Below, piece by piece: positions 22,156-33,955 of a stretch of 64,000 nt of DNA; position 1 is the stretch's first letter, and each line of letters begins with the position of its first letter. Source of the DNA: Ciona intestinalis (lineage: Eukaryota; Chordata; Ascidiacea; Phlebobranchia; Cionidae); assembly GCF_000224145.3 (NCBI RefSeq), contig NC_020178.2, positions 1,074,986-1,138,985 on the forward strand. The letters run 5' to 3'. Below the pieces are notes generated by a model. The model made no database searches. It was not told the origin of the DNA and worked only from the letters and a program-made list of their open reading frames with translations. A program made the translations under genes and the position numbers.

Positions 22156-25127
22156 AATGTTCGTAGTTTGGACTTGAAATTCAACTTAATTATTTAAATT
22201 TTGTCGTTTTCTTTTATTATTATCTAAAAATACAACTTTGTTAATATTCAGAGCGTAAAGCAATGTTTACAGCAAACAGTATATTCAATATTGCGCAAAT
22301 AGTACTGTGGGGTAAGATGGATAACGTTAGCACATAATATCCCATATTTCCTAATCGTGTTTGTAACAATTACAACGCCCTTTTACAAGTCGTATACGAT
22401 TATATAATTCTATAAATATTCTTCGTTTACTACAAATAGGCAGATAAAACATAAAAACACGGCCTATCTTACCCCAACCTATACCGTATCTGATACAAAA
22501 TTATACATTTCGCTGTCTATACAAAACACGTACTTTTATCCCTGCAGTGATTCTAGATACCTATCTATACACCTATTATGCTACGGTTAATTTTTTATAA
22601 TGTTTCCAAATATTTTATTAATTTAAAACGGTCAGAGTCGTAAAAATTCGCTTTTATAACATAAAAAAACACGTTTAATCTTACCCCACCTATCTGATAC
22701 AAAATTATACATTTTGCTGTCTATACAAGCCACGTATCATATATATCGCTTACAGCCCTGCAGTGCTTCTATACCTATCTATATACACCTATTCCACGTT
22801 ATGCTACGGTTCCTAAAATTGCGCTAACTGCGGAACTAACTTATCACGATTTTAAAACACGCAAAGCTTCGCACCAATTCGAACCTTAGCATTCTGATGT
22901 CCTCTGCAACCCACTATGAGTAACTTAACGCTCAGTGAACCAGTTTTCTTTTATCGGATTTTAAACCAAAGAAAAAAATCTTAAATTTTTTTTTATCTTT
23001 TTTTTCCAGAAAAAAACTCTTCACTTTCACAGAAATAAATTCAGCTTTCTTATAACGTAATTTACGCTCATTACGATATAAAGTTATAAACCGATGCACC
23101 CAGAAAAAAACACCGACTATTAAACACGGCATAAGTTAATTCACACTTTAATCGTTTGTAGAATTACTAACCGCACAATGCCCCATTCACTAATCTGTAA
23201 GGGTGAGGTTTCCGACTCCCCTAATACAATTACGGTCAGATAATCCTAATTGCGGGTATTCCCCGGTATTACCGATGTCCAAATGCAACTAATGCCCGAT
23301 AAATTGCTGGTCAGTCATTTATAATAACCCCTTTCTACAACGTAACTCTGTAATAAGATTAAATACCTTGTAATTTTGTATTACAATACCTTTTTGTAAA
23401 ACCCCTGCAGTTATAACAAAGACCTCTATTCTGGAGCATGAGCAAATTAAAACTGTTTAAAAATATATAGAGTAGGGTGGGGAAAATGGAACACCTTTCC
23501 GTTATATTTTCTCTCCCCATTTAGTAGTAAACAAAGAAACATTTAAAGAATTGTAAAAATCGTATCCTCACGATTGGTCACGACTCCCAAAGACTGTTGT
23601 TAATCGTTTAAAACACGATCAGGATATTTAGATATTATGTGATGAAAGTGTCCCGTCTTCCCCACCCGCCACCCTGCTATATGTTTTACTAGGATTTTAT
23701 TTTTCAGCAAAATTAACGGTAAAATTAAGCAAACAGTTGCATTAACCCACAAAGTTACGTGGTAACTCGTGATTGGGCAATATAGAACACCCGAGTTATA
23801 TAACGACTGCCATTGCCCCGTCAAATAAGCAAAGATAATTGGATTTAATACATTTTTATTTATTCTTATAACTCTAGCTAAAATGTTAGCCTAAAACAAT
23901 CGAACTAAATTGACTATTCTTATGAACGAATAAAATCGTATTGCTCATAACAGCTAGTGTTGCTAATACATGCAGAACGCAATCAATTTATTATAACTCC
24001 CTGAACCTGCACATGAGTAATCTTATATAAAATACCAGGAACACATGTTCGTCGTTTATATACGAGCAATAAAGCATGTAAACGTGATATAGGATGCATA
24101 CTGCAACGGTATATACGCGGAAAGTACCGTTACCGTTTATAATCTTTATTATAGAATCTTAGGTCAAAAGTGACATCGGTTTAAAGCGCCATCTTTTGCG
24201 GAAAATCTGCACGTTTTAGAAGTGCTTATTACGTTTAAATAACATATGATTAAACTAACCGGAAGCGCCTTGACCCGCTATAATTATAAACTGTCAGTTA
24301 TGACGTAACAAACGAACCGCGCGCGGTTCAAAACGTGCGATTTGTGTTTTCGGTCACAATGATACCTTCTTTGGTGGATTCATGAGTCATTGTGACGTCA
24401 TTGATTAGAACTGTTACGTCATGGAGTAAAACAACGGGTTCCTTTGAAATTCGAAGATCGGGTTAAGAACAATGAATCAGCTGTGACCACGAAATTACCG
24501 AAATTTTGGGTATTTTTTAGACCGACGCTGGTATTTACCGGTAAGCCTCTAAAAAGAGATGTTGTAATTGCTCAGGAATACAAGCAGAGCATTATAAGTC
24601 AAGGGTAAATTTTGTTTAATTTCACTTTTTCGGATATTTATAAAAGTAGGCCAAATTGTTTTGAATACATAATACCGAATATGTTTTTTGTTTACTGCTC
24701 TTCGATACGATAGCGAAGAACAAATGATTTTGAAACAAAGAAGAGACGGGAATTAACAACAAAACTGAATCATGTGGTAGAGCAAAACATTGAACTGTAT
24801 CTGCCATCTGGTGTACATGAATAGCTTAAGGCCACTGTCGAGCTACCCACGTCGCGCAACGGTTCATAATAAAATAAATTTCTGAGTAATTTGTTCTCTT
24901 GAATTAAGTGGTTTCTTTGACTAATGTAAAACATCAGTATTTGTTTACATATTAGCTAAAACACAGCGCTTTTTTTACTTTAAAAAAATATTGCTCCCCT
25001 AAGATAATTTGTTTTTACTAAATTTCGACCTAATCGTTAAAAGGGAAATTCCCTTATTATAACAAAAAAGTTTGGAAGCAATTATAATAAAGTTGTTATT
25101 CTGTTTTTTTTGGTTGTTTTAACGAAA
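22156..25127. other. 3-kb gene-poor region
   Basis: MITE copies lie at about 22300-22482 and 23465-23691. Two diverged copies of a local segment (about 22497-22600 and 22705-22820; shared TTATACATTT, CTGTCTATACAA, CCTATCTATA, TATGCTACGGTT) form a small duplication. 24300-24430 has several ACGTCA-type motifs (GTGACGTCATTG at about 24392). 23700-23830 is a SINE remnant. No exon is recognised; the promoter of the p47phox-like gene should be at the left end and that of the four-TM gene at the right end. Confidence 0.55.
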
Positions 25128-25715
25128 ATGGAGACAAGTACACGTCTTTTGGAACGAAAAGAGCAATTACTATATACCATACAAAGGACAGGGATAACGG
25201 AGATCGTCTTCGGCGGGCTAACGGTCATTCTATGCATAATTTCGCTGGTAGTGGATGGGGATGCCCCAGGAACTTATGCAACACACTCTGGAGCTGGAAT
25301 ATGGTGTAGTGCTGTTGCTATAGCAGCAGGAGCGCTTAATATTACAGTTGTAAAAAAACAGGCCTTCAGTTTAATTTATGCTAGCATGATTTGCTCAATT
25401 GTTGGCGCATGTTTTATGCTAATATTGATTATAATTGAAACCATTAGTTCGACGCTCATTTTTAGTTACATTTACGAAGTACCTGTTGGTATAATTCATG
25501 TTGTTATGCTTCTATTCACAGTAGTACAAATGGTGCTTCTCATTTACAACAGTGTTATATTTGGAAAAATATATAACGCTAATAAATCTAGATTCGAAAA
25601 TAATCCTAATGAATGTTGTTCTCCCTGCTGTTATCCAATCTCTGGCTCAAGTCAGCCAATTGTGGTATATGTACCAGTATCTGAAACTAAATATAATGAA
25701 ATGGCAACTGTTTAA
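25128..25715 (+). CDS. Intronless four-transmembrane protein
   Basis: One uninterrupted reading frame of 195 residues. The start chosen is the ATG at 25128; the frame is open six codons further upstream but without an ATG there. Four hydrophobic segments: about 25-44 (IVFGGLTVILCIISLVV), 57-76 (GIWCSAVAIAAGALNITVV), 80-105 (FSLIYASMICSIVGACFMLI) and 118-143 (VGIIHVVMLLFTVVQMVLLI). Both ends would be cytosolic. A Cys cluster NECCSPCCYP just after TM4 could be palmitoylated, and the tail ends in Tyr-containing motifs. The layout (short first loop, GIW at the start of TM2) resembles MS4A/CD20-like or MARVEL-type tetraspans, but I do not assign a family firmly. Lack of introns in an intron-rich neighbourhood suggests a retrocopy or a young lineage-specific gene (inference). 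Confidence 0.75.
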   Translation: METSTRLLERKEQLLYTIQRTGITEIVFGGLTVILCIISLVVDGDAPGTYATHSGAGIWCSAVAIAAGALNITVVKKQAFSLIYASMICSIVGACFMLILIIIETISSTLIFSYIYEVPVGIIHVVMLLFTVVQMVLLIYNSVIFGKIYNANKSRFENNPNECCSPCCYPISGSSQPIVVYVPVSETKYNEMATV

Positions 25716-26610
25716 GACAGTGCGTTCATAACAGATTGAAAAATTGCTTTTTAATATTGCATTTTTTGAAATCTTTTTGTCTAGATTTGTGTCTGAATTT
25801 TTTTTTTTTTTCTGAAATGAGTAGGTGCAAATTTTTGTGCTAATATGTTCAGGCCTATTTACTTTTTAATATGTTAACGCTGTTTAAAAACAACCTTTTT
25901 CTAGATTTTCTTACAAATCTAATTGTGTCTAGATATGAATGTATTATGAATCACTTATGCATTTTTAAATGTGTCCACAGTACACAGTTCAAATTTGAAA
26001 AATTGTGCTGATTTGTTAAAGTAATTTTTCTGTAAAACAGTTGAATAAATGTATATGTATATAAACCATTATCCTGTAAATTCATTGTTGCATGCCAATT
26101 GCCATTGTCTTGAACTATAAACCATTTCTTGCTGACCTGTTTAACTTTTTGCAATATTTTGATTTTGTAAACATATTTTTCCTAACAGCCATTTTATTTA
26201 CATACCATTGTTCTGTAATCCAATGATAACACAACACGCTAGTACACAAACATAAACTTTTTTTAATTTAACATATTTGATTGTGTCTTAACTATTCTGC
26301 CTTAAAACCATTTCTGTTATGTCATAAACAGTGGTGCAACTAAAAAAAACAACAAAAAATGAAACTTTTTTGTGATAAAACCTTCATTGTTGAGTAAAAC
26401 ACTCCTTTTACACCTTGATTAAAAGGTAATATATAAAAAGGATTGAACAAACTTTTTTAAAACAAAAAACTAAATATCGCAATTCGCAACTGTGTTTTTA
26501 TCCAGTTACTACCAAATTACTCCTTTTTTTACAATTTTTTACAAAAACCTTCCTCTGCCTACACCACTGGCTGTACATTTTGTAACATATTTGCAGTAGC
26601 AGGTACCAGG
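25716..26610. other. AT-rich 3' flank of four-TM gene
   Basis: Presumed 3' UTR with a possible AATAAA at 26044 (GAATAAATG). Homopolymer runs of A and T are common. No repeat family member and no gene are seen before the ACTR10 start. Confidence 0.5.
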
Positions 26611-29600
26611 ATGCCACTGTACAAGGGGTTAGGTATAGGGCTTGGTACAGATGCCCACACCATAGTGCTTGACCTTGGTGAAGCTTATTCTAAACTGGGG
26701 TTTGCCGGCGAAGACCAACCAAGGATGGTGATTCCAACTACTATTGAAACTATAGGTTGGTTAGGGTTGTTTTTTAACTTTTTTGGAGCAACTTTGCGTA
26801 AAAAGCACTGATAGTCGTTATAACAATGTACTTCTGTATGAAACAGTACACCTGTGTTATAACTACTATCGTTTTCCGGCCGCGAAAATATCGTTTTCCG
26901 GCCATGCGAAAATAAAGTAATTACATAACTTCCACTTGCAAGTAACTTTGTGGGTGATTGTTTTATGTATGGCTGACAATTTAAACAATCCATTAGTGAC
27001 AACAGGGTTGATTCTAACTACCATTGAAACTATGGGTAGGTTGTGGTTATTTTTTACCATTTTTTTATAAGGGGCCACGACAGTAATTATAACACAAGTG
27101 TTCTGTTTAATATACCTATATCTCGGGCTCGCTCACAAGTTAATATGTATGTAACTTTGTGGGTGATTATTTTTTGATGTATGGCTGACAATTTAGACAA
27201 TCCATTAGTGACACCTGGGTTGGAGCAATTGCCGTTAATTGTCTTGCTCCATTATACATACACCTACAATGGTAGCATGAACCTGTAACTTCTAGGCTAG
27301 AGGCTTGCTAGCTACTGTGCTACAGCCATAAAATTTACTTCCACTATTTTTCAGGTGGTCCAGTCACTTACATATTCAAAAGTGACCACACATCCATTGT
27401 CGGGCACGAAGTGGCTCCTGATTTGCAACGGAGCATTCAGACGTTTTTCGACAAAGTTTTTTACAAACATCTGCAAGTGAATCCGAAACTACAGCGGGTT
27501 ATTATATGCGAGTCACTTCTGAATCCAACGAAGATAAGGGAAGCTGTTGCAACTGTTCTGTTTCAACATTTTGAGGTAATTTTAGTGGATGTAACATGCG
27601 AGCATAGGCGTTGATTTATTTTGATTTGATCATAGCACCCTGGGTGTTGGGGGAATCAAGAATGGGCCAACTGTGCCCTAAATCTCAGATCTCATTGTGC
27701 TCCACTATAGGACATGACCCACATAGAATATAGTTTTTTATTGAATGATTGTTACTTATCTTTCATATGTATGAAATCTTTATGCTACGGGTGACTTGTT
27801 TCATACACCTCATGCCCGCTTAAAAGATACCATGTATGTGACTTTGGTTAACATTTTTGGATTTTTTCAGTTCTCCATGAAAACCTTTATAAATAATTCA
27901 ACTAATTCCTTCAGGTTCCATCCATCTTTTTTGCCCCACATCATCTACTGGCTTGCTTCACTATTGCTGTCAATACAGCTCTTGTATTAGACTGTTCATA
28001 TCGGGAGACTCTTGTTATACCTGTCATTGAGAATACACCTGTGTTATGGGGTTGGCAAGCTGCACCGGTGAGATCTAATTGATATTTGTATGTAGTATAA
28101 ACCGCAAACAGTGCACCAGTATTCGACCTTTACCATTGTGTGCGTTTGTGTCCTTGGAAAAAGGGTTTCTATATTGTTTGCTGTATAATCACCCACAAAG
28201 TTACATACGCAGTAACTCACAAGTGAGCATGAGGTGTATGAAACAGAACACCCGTGTTATAATGACTGTCCCTGTCCTGCCACGCGAAATACATACATAG
28301 TCGCTAGTACTAATTTAAACAACCCTTCAGAGACCGCTGGCTTAAAGCAATTGGTATTACCTGTCTTGCCCGAGGACACGACTATTTTCTGTTTAAATTA
28401 ATATTTGCACCAAAAACATTATAAAAATTCAGTTTATTTTAAAGCTTGGAGCTGCCAGTATACACCACTCTATCATGGATGAGATATTGGATAAAGGAAA
28501 GATACAACTTGAGCATAATCCCGCTACACCTGTCACTCAAAGACTCAGTGATAAAGTGCTGGAGGATATAAAGGTATGGGGGGATGATTGGTCTTATATT
28601 CTGTTACTTCTGCTACCAGGCATAATGTGAAATAAGTTGTGAGGTAGTTCGTTTAAAACAGGGATAACATAAACGCATGGATTTCTTATATAAATCAATA
28701 TATGTTGTGTTATTTCTGCTACATAAAGTGAATAACCTTGGTGCGTTTTGAACTTTTGATCAGATTAACTGTCTTTAATGTGCCATTTGTAAGTTGCGAG
28801 GCAGTGTCTTTATTTATAACAGGGATAACATGAATTTCTCATACAATTTATTATAAAGGTACTGTGGCCCTCCACAGGTGTGTGCGCCGAAGCGTACACG
28901 GGTTGTTTTTTTGTGCTATAAATACCATGCGTCTCGTGTTATTCGTTCTTATAAACTCATCGCTCACAATAAAGTATTAACCGCTTCGGTACAGTTAAAC
29001 AACTGATGTAAAAAAACACAACATTCTTTGCTTGTATCCATGAACCAGTAGTTTCATATTGTTAACATGCAGTTTAAGTCTGGGTCATTATCATGTTACT
29101 TTAAGATTTTTTTCATTTTTAGGTGAAAGCTTGTTTTGTGAGTGAATATGAAAGAGCTAAGAAAATTCAATCTGCAAAGTGGAGCAAAGAACCTATAGTA
29201 CGTATAGTAATACGATGTACATATATTTCTTATGGTAATTAATCTTACAGATACAGGTTGTAGCACGAGATGTATAAATCAGAACACCCGTGTTATGACG
29301 ATTGTTACTGCCCCTCCATGCGAGGATAAATAAGTTACATATGTAGTAACTCGTAAGCGGGCACGAGGTGTATGTAACAGAACACTCATGTTATATAACA
29401 ACTTTTCTCATGTTATAACAACTGTCAATTTCCGACCACGTGAGAATAAATAAGTTACGATTGTTCATCCATTTTATTCAAACAGGAGGAAATCTTGCAA
29501 CAGAAGGAGATGGTTTACCCACTAGATGGGGTTACAAGGCTTATTATTCCTTCCTCTATTCGTGAGAATGCAGCAGAAGTTTTATTTGAGCAGGTAGTGT

Positions 29601-32210
29601 AACTGCTTGGTAATTTATTTTGGTATTTATTGCAAACATTACGGTTTAAGAACAAAAACCATATTCGGTGATGTCATTGGTTTAAATGATAGTTACATTT
29701 AAAAAGAAGACAATTGTGTCATATATGTATATACTATACATATATATACATATTTATGTATATATGTATGGGCTGTAATGTTTGTATTGAAACTGACCAG
29801 GAAATCTGTGTTTTATGGTCCTGTTTTGGTTCTTCAAACAAGATTAACATAAATACATTGACACAAAGATACTTATGAAAGAATAGTTGTTAATTTACAT
29901 TGGTATTCATATGGCTGACAATTTAGACAACCCACAAAATACCACTGGGTCGGAGCAATTGTCCTTGTGTGTCTTGCTCCTCTGCATGTTGGTTCAAGTT
30001 CCCCTTTTCCTGTAATATTACTTTATATGACATCATAATAGTATTTGTGACATCATAATGCTACTTATGACAGGATAATGACCAAGTATCTGTTGCCACT
30101 CTTGTTCTTGATTCACTTCTTAATTGTCCAATTGATTCTCGTAAAGAACTGGCAAGGAATCTTCTTGTAACAGGTATTTAACTACAGTATATTCTATATA
30201 ACATATTGATTGTGTGGCTTAGTGGTTTACACACCTGCCTCTAGACCAAACGTTACGGGTTTGAGGCTTGATGTTGCTATCTTTTTGGACTTGTGTTTTT
30301 GGGTAACAGGTGTATAAAACAGAACACCCGTGTTGTAACGACTGTCGGTTCCCAAGGCGAGGATAAATAAGTTACATTAATTCAACACAGTATGCTTTAT
30401 ATATCTTACGTGGTAACTGGTTAGCAAGCACGAAGTGTATGAAACAGAACACCCGTGTTATAACGACTGTCGTTTTCCGGCCAAGCAAGGTTAAATAAGT
30501 TACATTCATTTATTAGTGTAGGACCTTTACTGTTGTAAATGGGAATACCAGGTTGCAATATTGGATACTTACATTATAATACCAAACACAGCATGCAATT
30601 TAAGATTAATATTTATATATTTCATTTATCCCCAGGTGGTACATCCATGCTACCAGGTTTTAGACACAGGTTGTTGTTTGAACTGAAGGAATTAGTTCAA
30701 CATGAAGAAAGATATAATAGCAAGGTAAAGGATTATGAGTTCAAGTCCCAGACATGGTGGTTACTTTTACCCATCTTCTGTTGTTGTTAACAAACATAAT
30801 AAATATTACTTTTGAAAATAAGAATGCACTGCTCTATACAAGAACTATACACATTCATTTATCAGTGTATATTGTAAATAAACAATACTCTTATATGTCA
30901 GTTATCTATGTATACAGTATACTAAACGTCCTTTACGCAGTTATACAATCTAAAAACTTATACATCAATTTATCTTTATACTATAGTACCATGCAGGATA
31001 CACACATTGTATATTATTGTATATTGTGAAACAACTTTTAACTTTTGTATGAACACAACCTGTGATAAATGAAGAATATGCTTACATATTTCAGTTATAT
31101 CTATACACTACATCAGTGCTCTTCAACCTTTTGTGGGTTGGTGAACCCCTAAAGTTGTTGCGACAAACTCATGCACCCCTGATTGCATTAACCTAAAACT
31201 AATGACGTTTCGCAATTTCCTGTGATGCAAGATATAGAATTCATATAAAAAAACTGTAGAAAAATGGCTAAATTGGTTAAAAAAGTTTAAAATGAAAAAT
31301 ATTGCTGAAAATTGTTCAAGTTTGTGATGCACCCTTGTATACCTTTTTGCACTGGTGCACCCCCGGCATTTTTTGTGCACACCGGTTGAAGAGCACTGTA
31401 CTATAGTACTATAAACATTTTGTATTATGAATCCACATTAAACTTATGCATCCTAGTTATCTGAGTGTGAGTTTCGTGTCCACAACCCCCCTATACATGC
31501 AAACCTAGTTGGTTGGCTCGGTGCTTCTATCTTCGCGACTCTGGAAGCTTTTCAAAGGAAATCAATTACAAAGGAATATTTTAACCAGGTATTTTAAACC
31601 AGTGATGAATGGAAATAACTTGTTTTATCCTCGCATGGCGGAGCAATGACAGTTGTTATAACACGGGTGTTCTGTTGCATACACCTTGTGCCTGCGTAAA
31701 AGTTACCACATATGCAACTTAGAAATATTTTAACCAGCAGTGAATGATTGTAACTTGCTTTATTCCGGTGTGGCAGAAGTGTCAGTAGTTATAACATGAC
31801 AGTTCTGTATCATATGTGTGGTAACTCGTAAGTGGGCACTAGGTTTATGAAACAGAAAACCTGTATTATAACGATTGTCGTTACCCAACCATGCGCGGAT
31901 AAAGAAGCTACCAGCAGGCAGAAGGTAAATGATACAGAACACCCGTGTTATAACAACTGTAGTTTCCCTGGCACGCCAAGATAAATACTTTTCTCAATAA
32001 ACTATAACAGCCTTTTCCATTGTATTAAAATACTTTAATAACTTTACATTCCAGCACAATGGTAAACTCCCTGATTGGTGTGCAACTGACATAACACCAC
32101 CAAATGAAGCCATACTACCACCATTTAAGGTTAAACCAAGACTATCACTACCAAGTGCTGGGACCAAGAGAATTAAATCTGAAAGTCACCATACAAAAAG
32201 TGAATCATGA
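26611..32210 (+). CDS. ACTR10: Actin-related protein 10 (Arp11, dynactin)
   Basis: Ten exons: 26611-26755, 27355-27575, 27915-28067, 28445-28573, 29123-29197, 29486-29593, 30074-30173, 30636-30724, 31457-31588, 32055-32210; phases agree and give 435 residues (human 417). The start MPLYKGLG matches human MPLYEGLG. Actin-fold landmarks: [76 protein letters not shown] and [18 protein letters not shown]. As in other Arp11 proteins the nucleotide loops differ from conventional actin. Known role: pointed-end capping subunit of dynactin, the cofactor of cytoplasmic dynein. The last exon adds a Lys/Ser-rich tail. Introns carry SINEs, a hAT-type MITE and AT repeats. Confidence 0.95.
27070..27327 (-). 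repeat. Full-length SINE in ACTR10 intron 1
   Basis: Read on the minus strand, it starts GGCTGTAGCACAGTAGCTAG (A-box-like), has CAGGTTCATGC (B box), then CTACCATTGTAGGTGTATGT, the GTCTAAATTGTCAGCCATAC body and ends in the GTTATAATTACTGTCGTGGC block. About 255 bp; one of the clearest full copies and a good reference for the family. Confidence 0.8.
31114..31398. repeat. hAT-type MITE in ACTR10 intron 8
   Basis: 285 bp with terminal inverted repeats CAGTGCTCTTCAACCTTTTG and CACCGGTTGAAGAGCACTG. Flanking 8-bp sequences CACTACAT and TACTATAG agree at five positions, compatible with a decayed 8-bp hAT target duplication. The interior has no coding capacity. Confidence 0.8.
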
Positions 32211-32351
32211 CTGCTTTTATTTAAACAAAACAAAATACTGTGCCTATGATGTAACAAGTGTTACAGTAATATCATAAGCAACACAATGTAACACTGTTTA
32301 GTAGTATCCTGCACTACGTTCCGTTATGAACAAAAAGGTGCCTAAAACACA

Positions 32352-32476
32352 NNNNNNNNNNNNNNNNNNNNNNNNNNNNNNNNNNNNNNNNNNNNNNNNN
32401 NNNNNNNNNNNNNNNNNNNNNNNNNNNNNNNNNNNNNNNNNNNNNNNNNNNNNNNNNNNNNNNNNNNNNNNNNNNN
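32352..32476. other. Assembly gap (125 N)
   Basis: Unknown bases. The roughly 45 bp on the left (TAGTATCCTGCACTACGTTC onward) are repeated almost exactly on the right from 32477. The contig ends therefore overlap, or a short tandem repeat was not resolved. Open frames that cross the N run are meaningless. Confidence 0.95.
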
Positions 32477-33221
32477 TAGTATCCTGCACTAGTTCCGTTA
32501 TGAACAAAAAGGTGCCTAAAACACAAAAATTATAGTTATTCTCAATAAAAACATAACAGCCTTATGTATATTAATGTTACAATTACTATTTTCTTTATTT
32601 CAAAACATCACTAAAGATGGTATACCTTTTAAAAATGAAAAGTTTTTGTTAGATATATATGGAGTTACGGGCTGTCCTGTTTGTATTAAAATGATCAGAA
32701 ATTTGACATAGTTTTGTGTTCACAATACAACTCTTGTATAACAATATTTCACAAACACGTAAGTTTTAACAATTTTAATAGGTAGAATGCGCACAGTTTC
32801 ATAACACTGAAGAATGTAAAGTTTCAATATAAATTAGGTGTGCGTAAACTGCATGTGCGTCAGTAACAAATTGTATTTATTGCATGTAAAAGTTAAAAAG
32901 TATATTTAAGTGCCATTAATTTTGCTGTTGTAAACTTTACAGACATTTCCCAATTTTACACCAAAATAATCCAGTTGTTATGTTTCGCTACAACGAAATT
33001 GTTCTTTGACTCAAATTTGCAAACATTTTTCCTTATTTTTGATACCAAACTAATCTAGTTTTGATGTATCACCACAATTCATGTGTTTTTTGATCTAAAT
33101 TGGCAAATATTTTCCTTTTTTGATCCTGTTTTGGTGTTTCGCTAAAATTGATTCATTCTTCTTTGTCTCAAATTTGCAAACATTTTATTTTTTTGATCTA
33201 GTTTTCATGTTTTACTAAAAG

Positions 33222-33439
33222 CTATTCATTTTTTGTCTCATTTCTCAGCCTTTGTGAAGATTCTTTATTATAGTTGATAAATAGCTCCAACTCTTTGGAA
33301 AGCTGAGGTTTTTCTGGAGGGTTATCAAGGCTTAACATCCCACATAAAATCTGAATCGGTGTTTGGCCAGTACAGTGCATCTTGGTCAGTATAGTTGCGT
33401 ATACAAAGTCAGAGTGGGTTTTAAAACGGCTGAGGAAAC
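33222..33439 (-). other. Second, truncated copy of THEM6-like last exon
   Basis: Encodes the same 72-residue C-terminus as the full gene (FLSRFKTHSDFVYATILTKM through the stop), then runs into the 50-N gap at 33440. About 32856-33439 aligns with 33592-34173 at an offset of 734-736 bp with scattered substitutions and small indels concentrated outside the coding part. This is best read as the alternate haplotype left in the assembly, not as a paralogous gene; a true partial tandem duplication cannot be excluded. Confidence 0.8.
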
Positions 33440-33489
33440 NNNNNNNNNNNNNNNNNNNNNNNNNNNNNNNNNNNNNNNNNNNNNNNNNN
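33440..33489. other. Assembly gap (50 N)
   Basis: Exactly 50 N, a conventional placeholder length. Sequence to the right (from 33489) repeats sequence found at 32857 and again at 33592, so an additional roughly 100-bp overlap piece was kept here as well. Confidence 0.97.
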
Positions 33490-33955
33490 TGCGTCAATAA
33501 CAAATTGTATTTATTGCATGTAAAAGTTAAAAAGTATATTTAAGTGCCATTAATTTTGCTGTTGTAAACTTTACAGACATTTTCCCCCATGTGCGTCAAT
33601 AACAAATTGTATTTATTGCATGTAAAAGTTAAAAAGTATATTTAAGTGCCATTAATTTTGCTGTTGTAAACTTTACAGACATTTTCCCTATTTTACACCA
33701 AAATAATCCAGTTATTATGTTTCGTTACAATTCAATTGTTCTTTGACTCAAATTTGCAAACATTTTCCCTTATTTTTGATACCAAACTAATCTAGTTTTG
33801 ATGTATAGCCACAATTCATGTGTTTTTTGATCTAAATTGGCAAATATTTTCCTTTTTTGATTCTGTTTTGGTGTTTGGCTAAAATTTATTCATTCTTTGT
33901 CTCAAATTTGCAAACATTTTATTTTTTTGATCTAGTTTTCATGTTTCACTAAAAG

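Noticed and set aside
30754-31029. 91-codon frame in ACTR10 intron
   Set aside because: AT-rich, hydrophobic low-complexity translation lying between two secure ACTR10 exons; no splice or domain support.
32298-32535. Frames crossing the N run
   Set aside because: The reading is through unknown bases; the flanks are short overlapping repeats, not coding sequence.
33222-33503. A second THEM6-like gene
   Set aside because: Only the last exon is present, it is cut by a gap, and the flanks match the full gene's flanks; allelic duplication is more likely than a paralogue.
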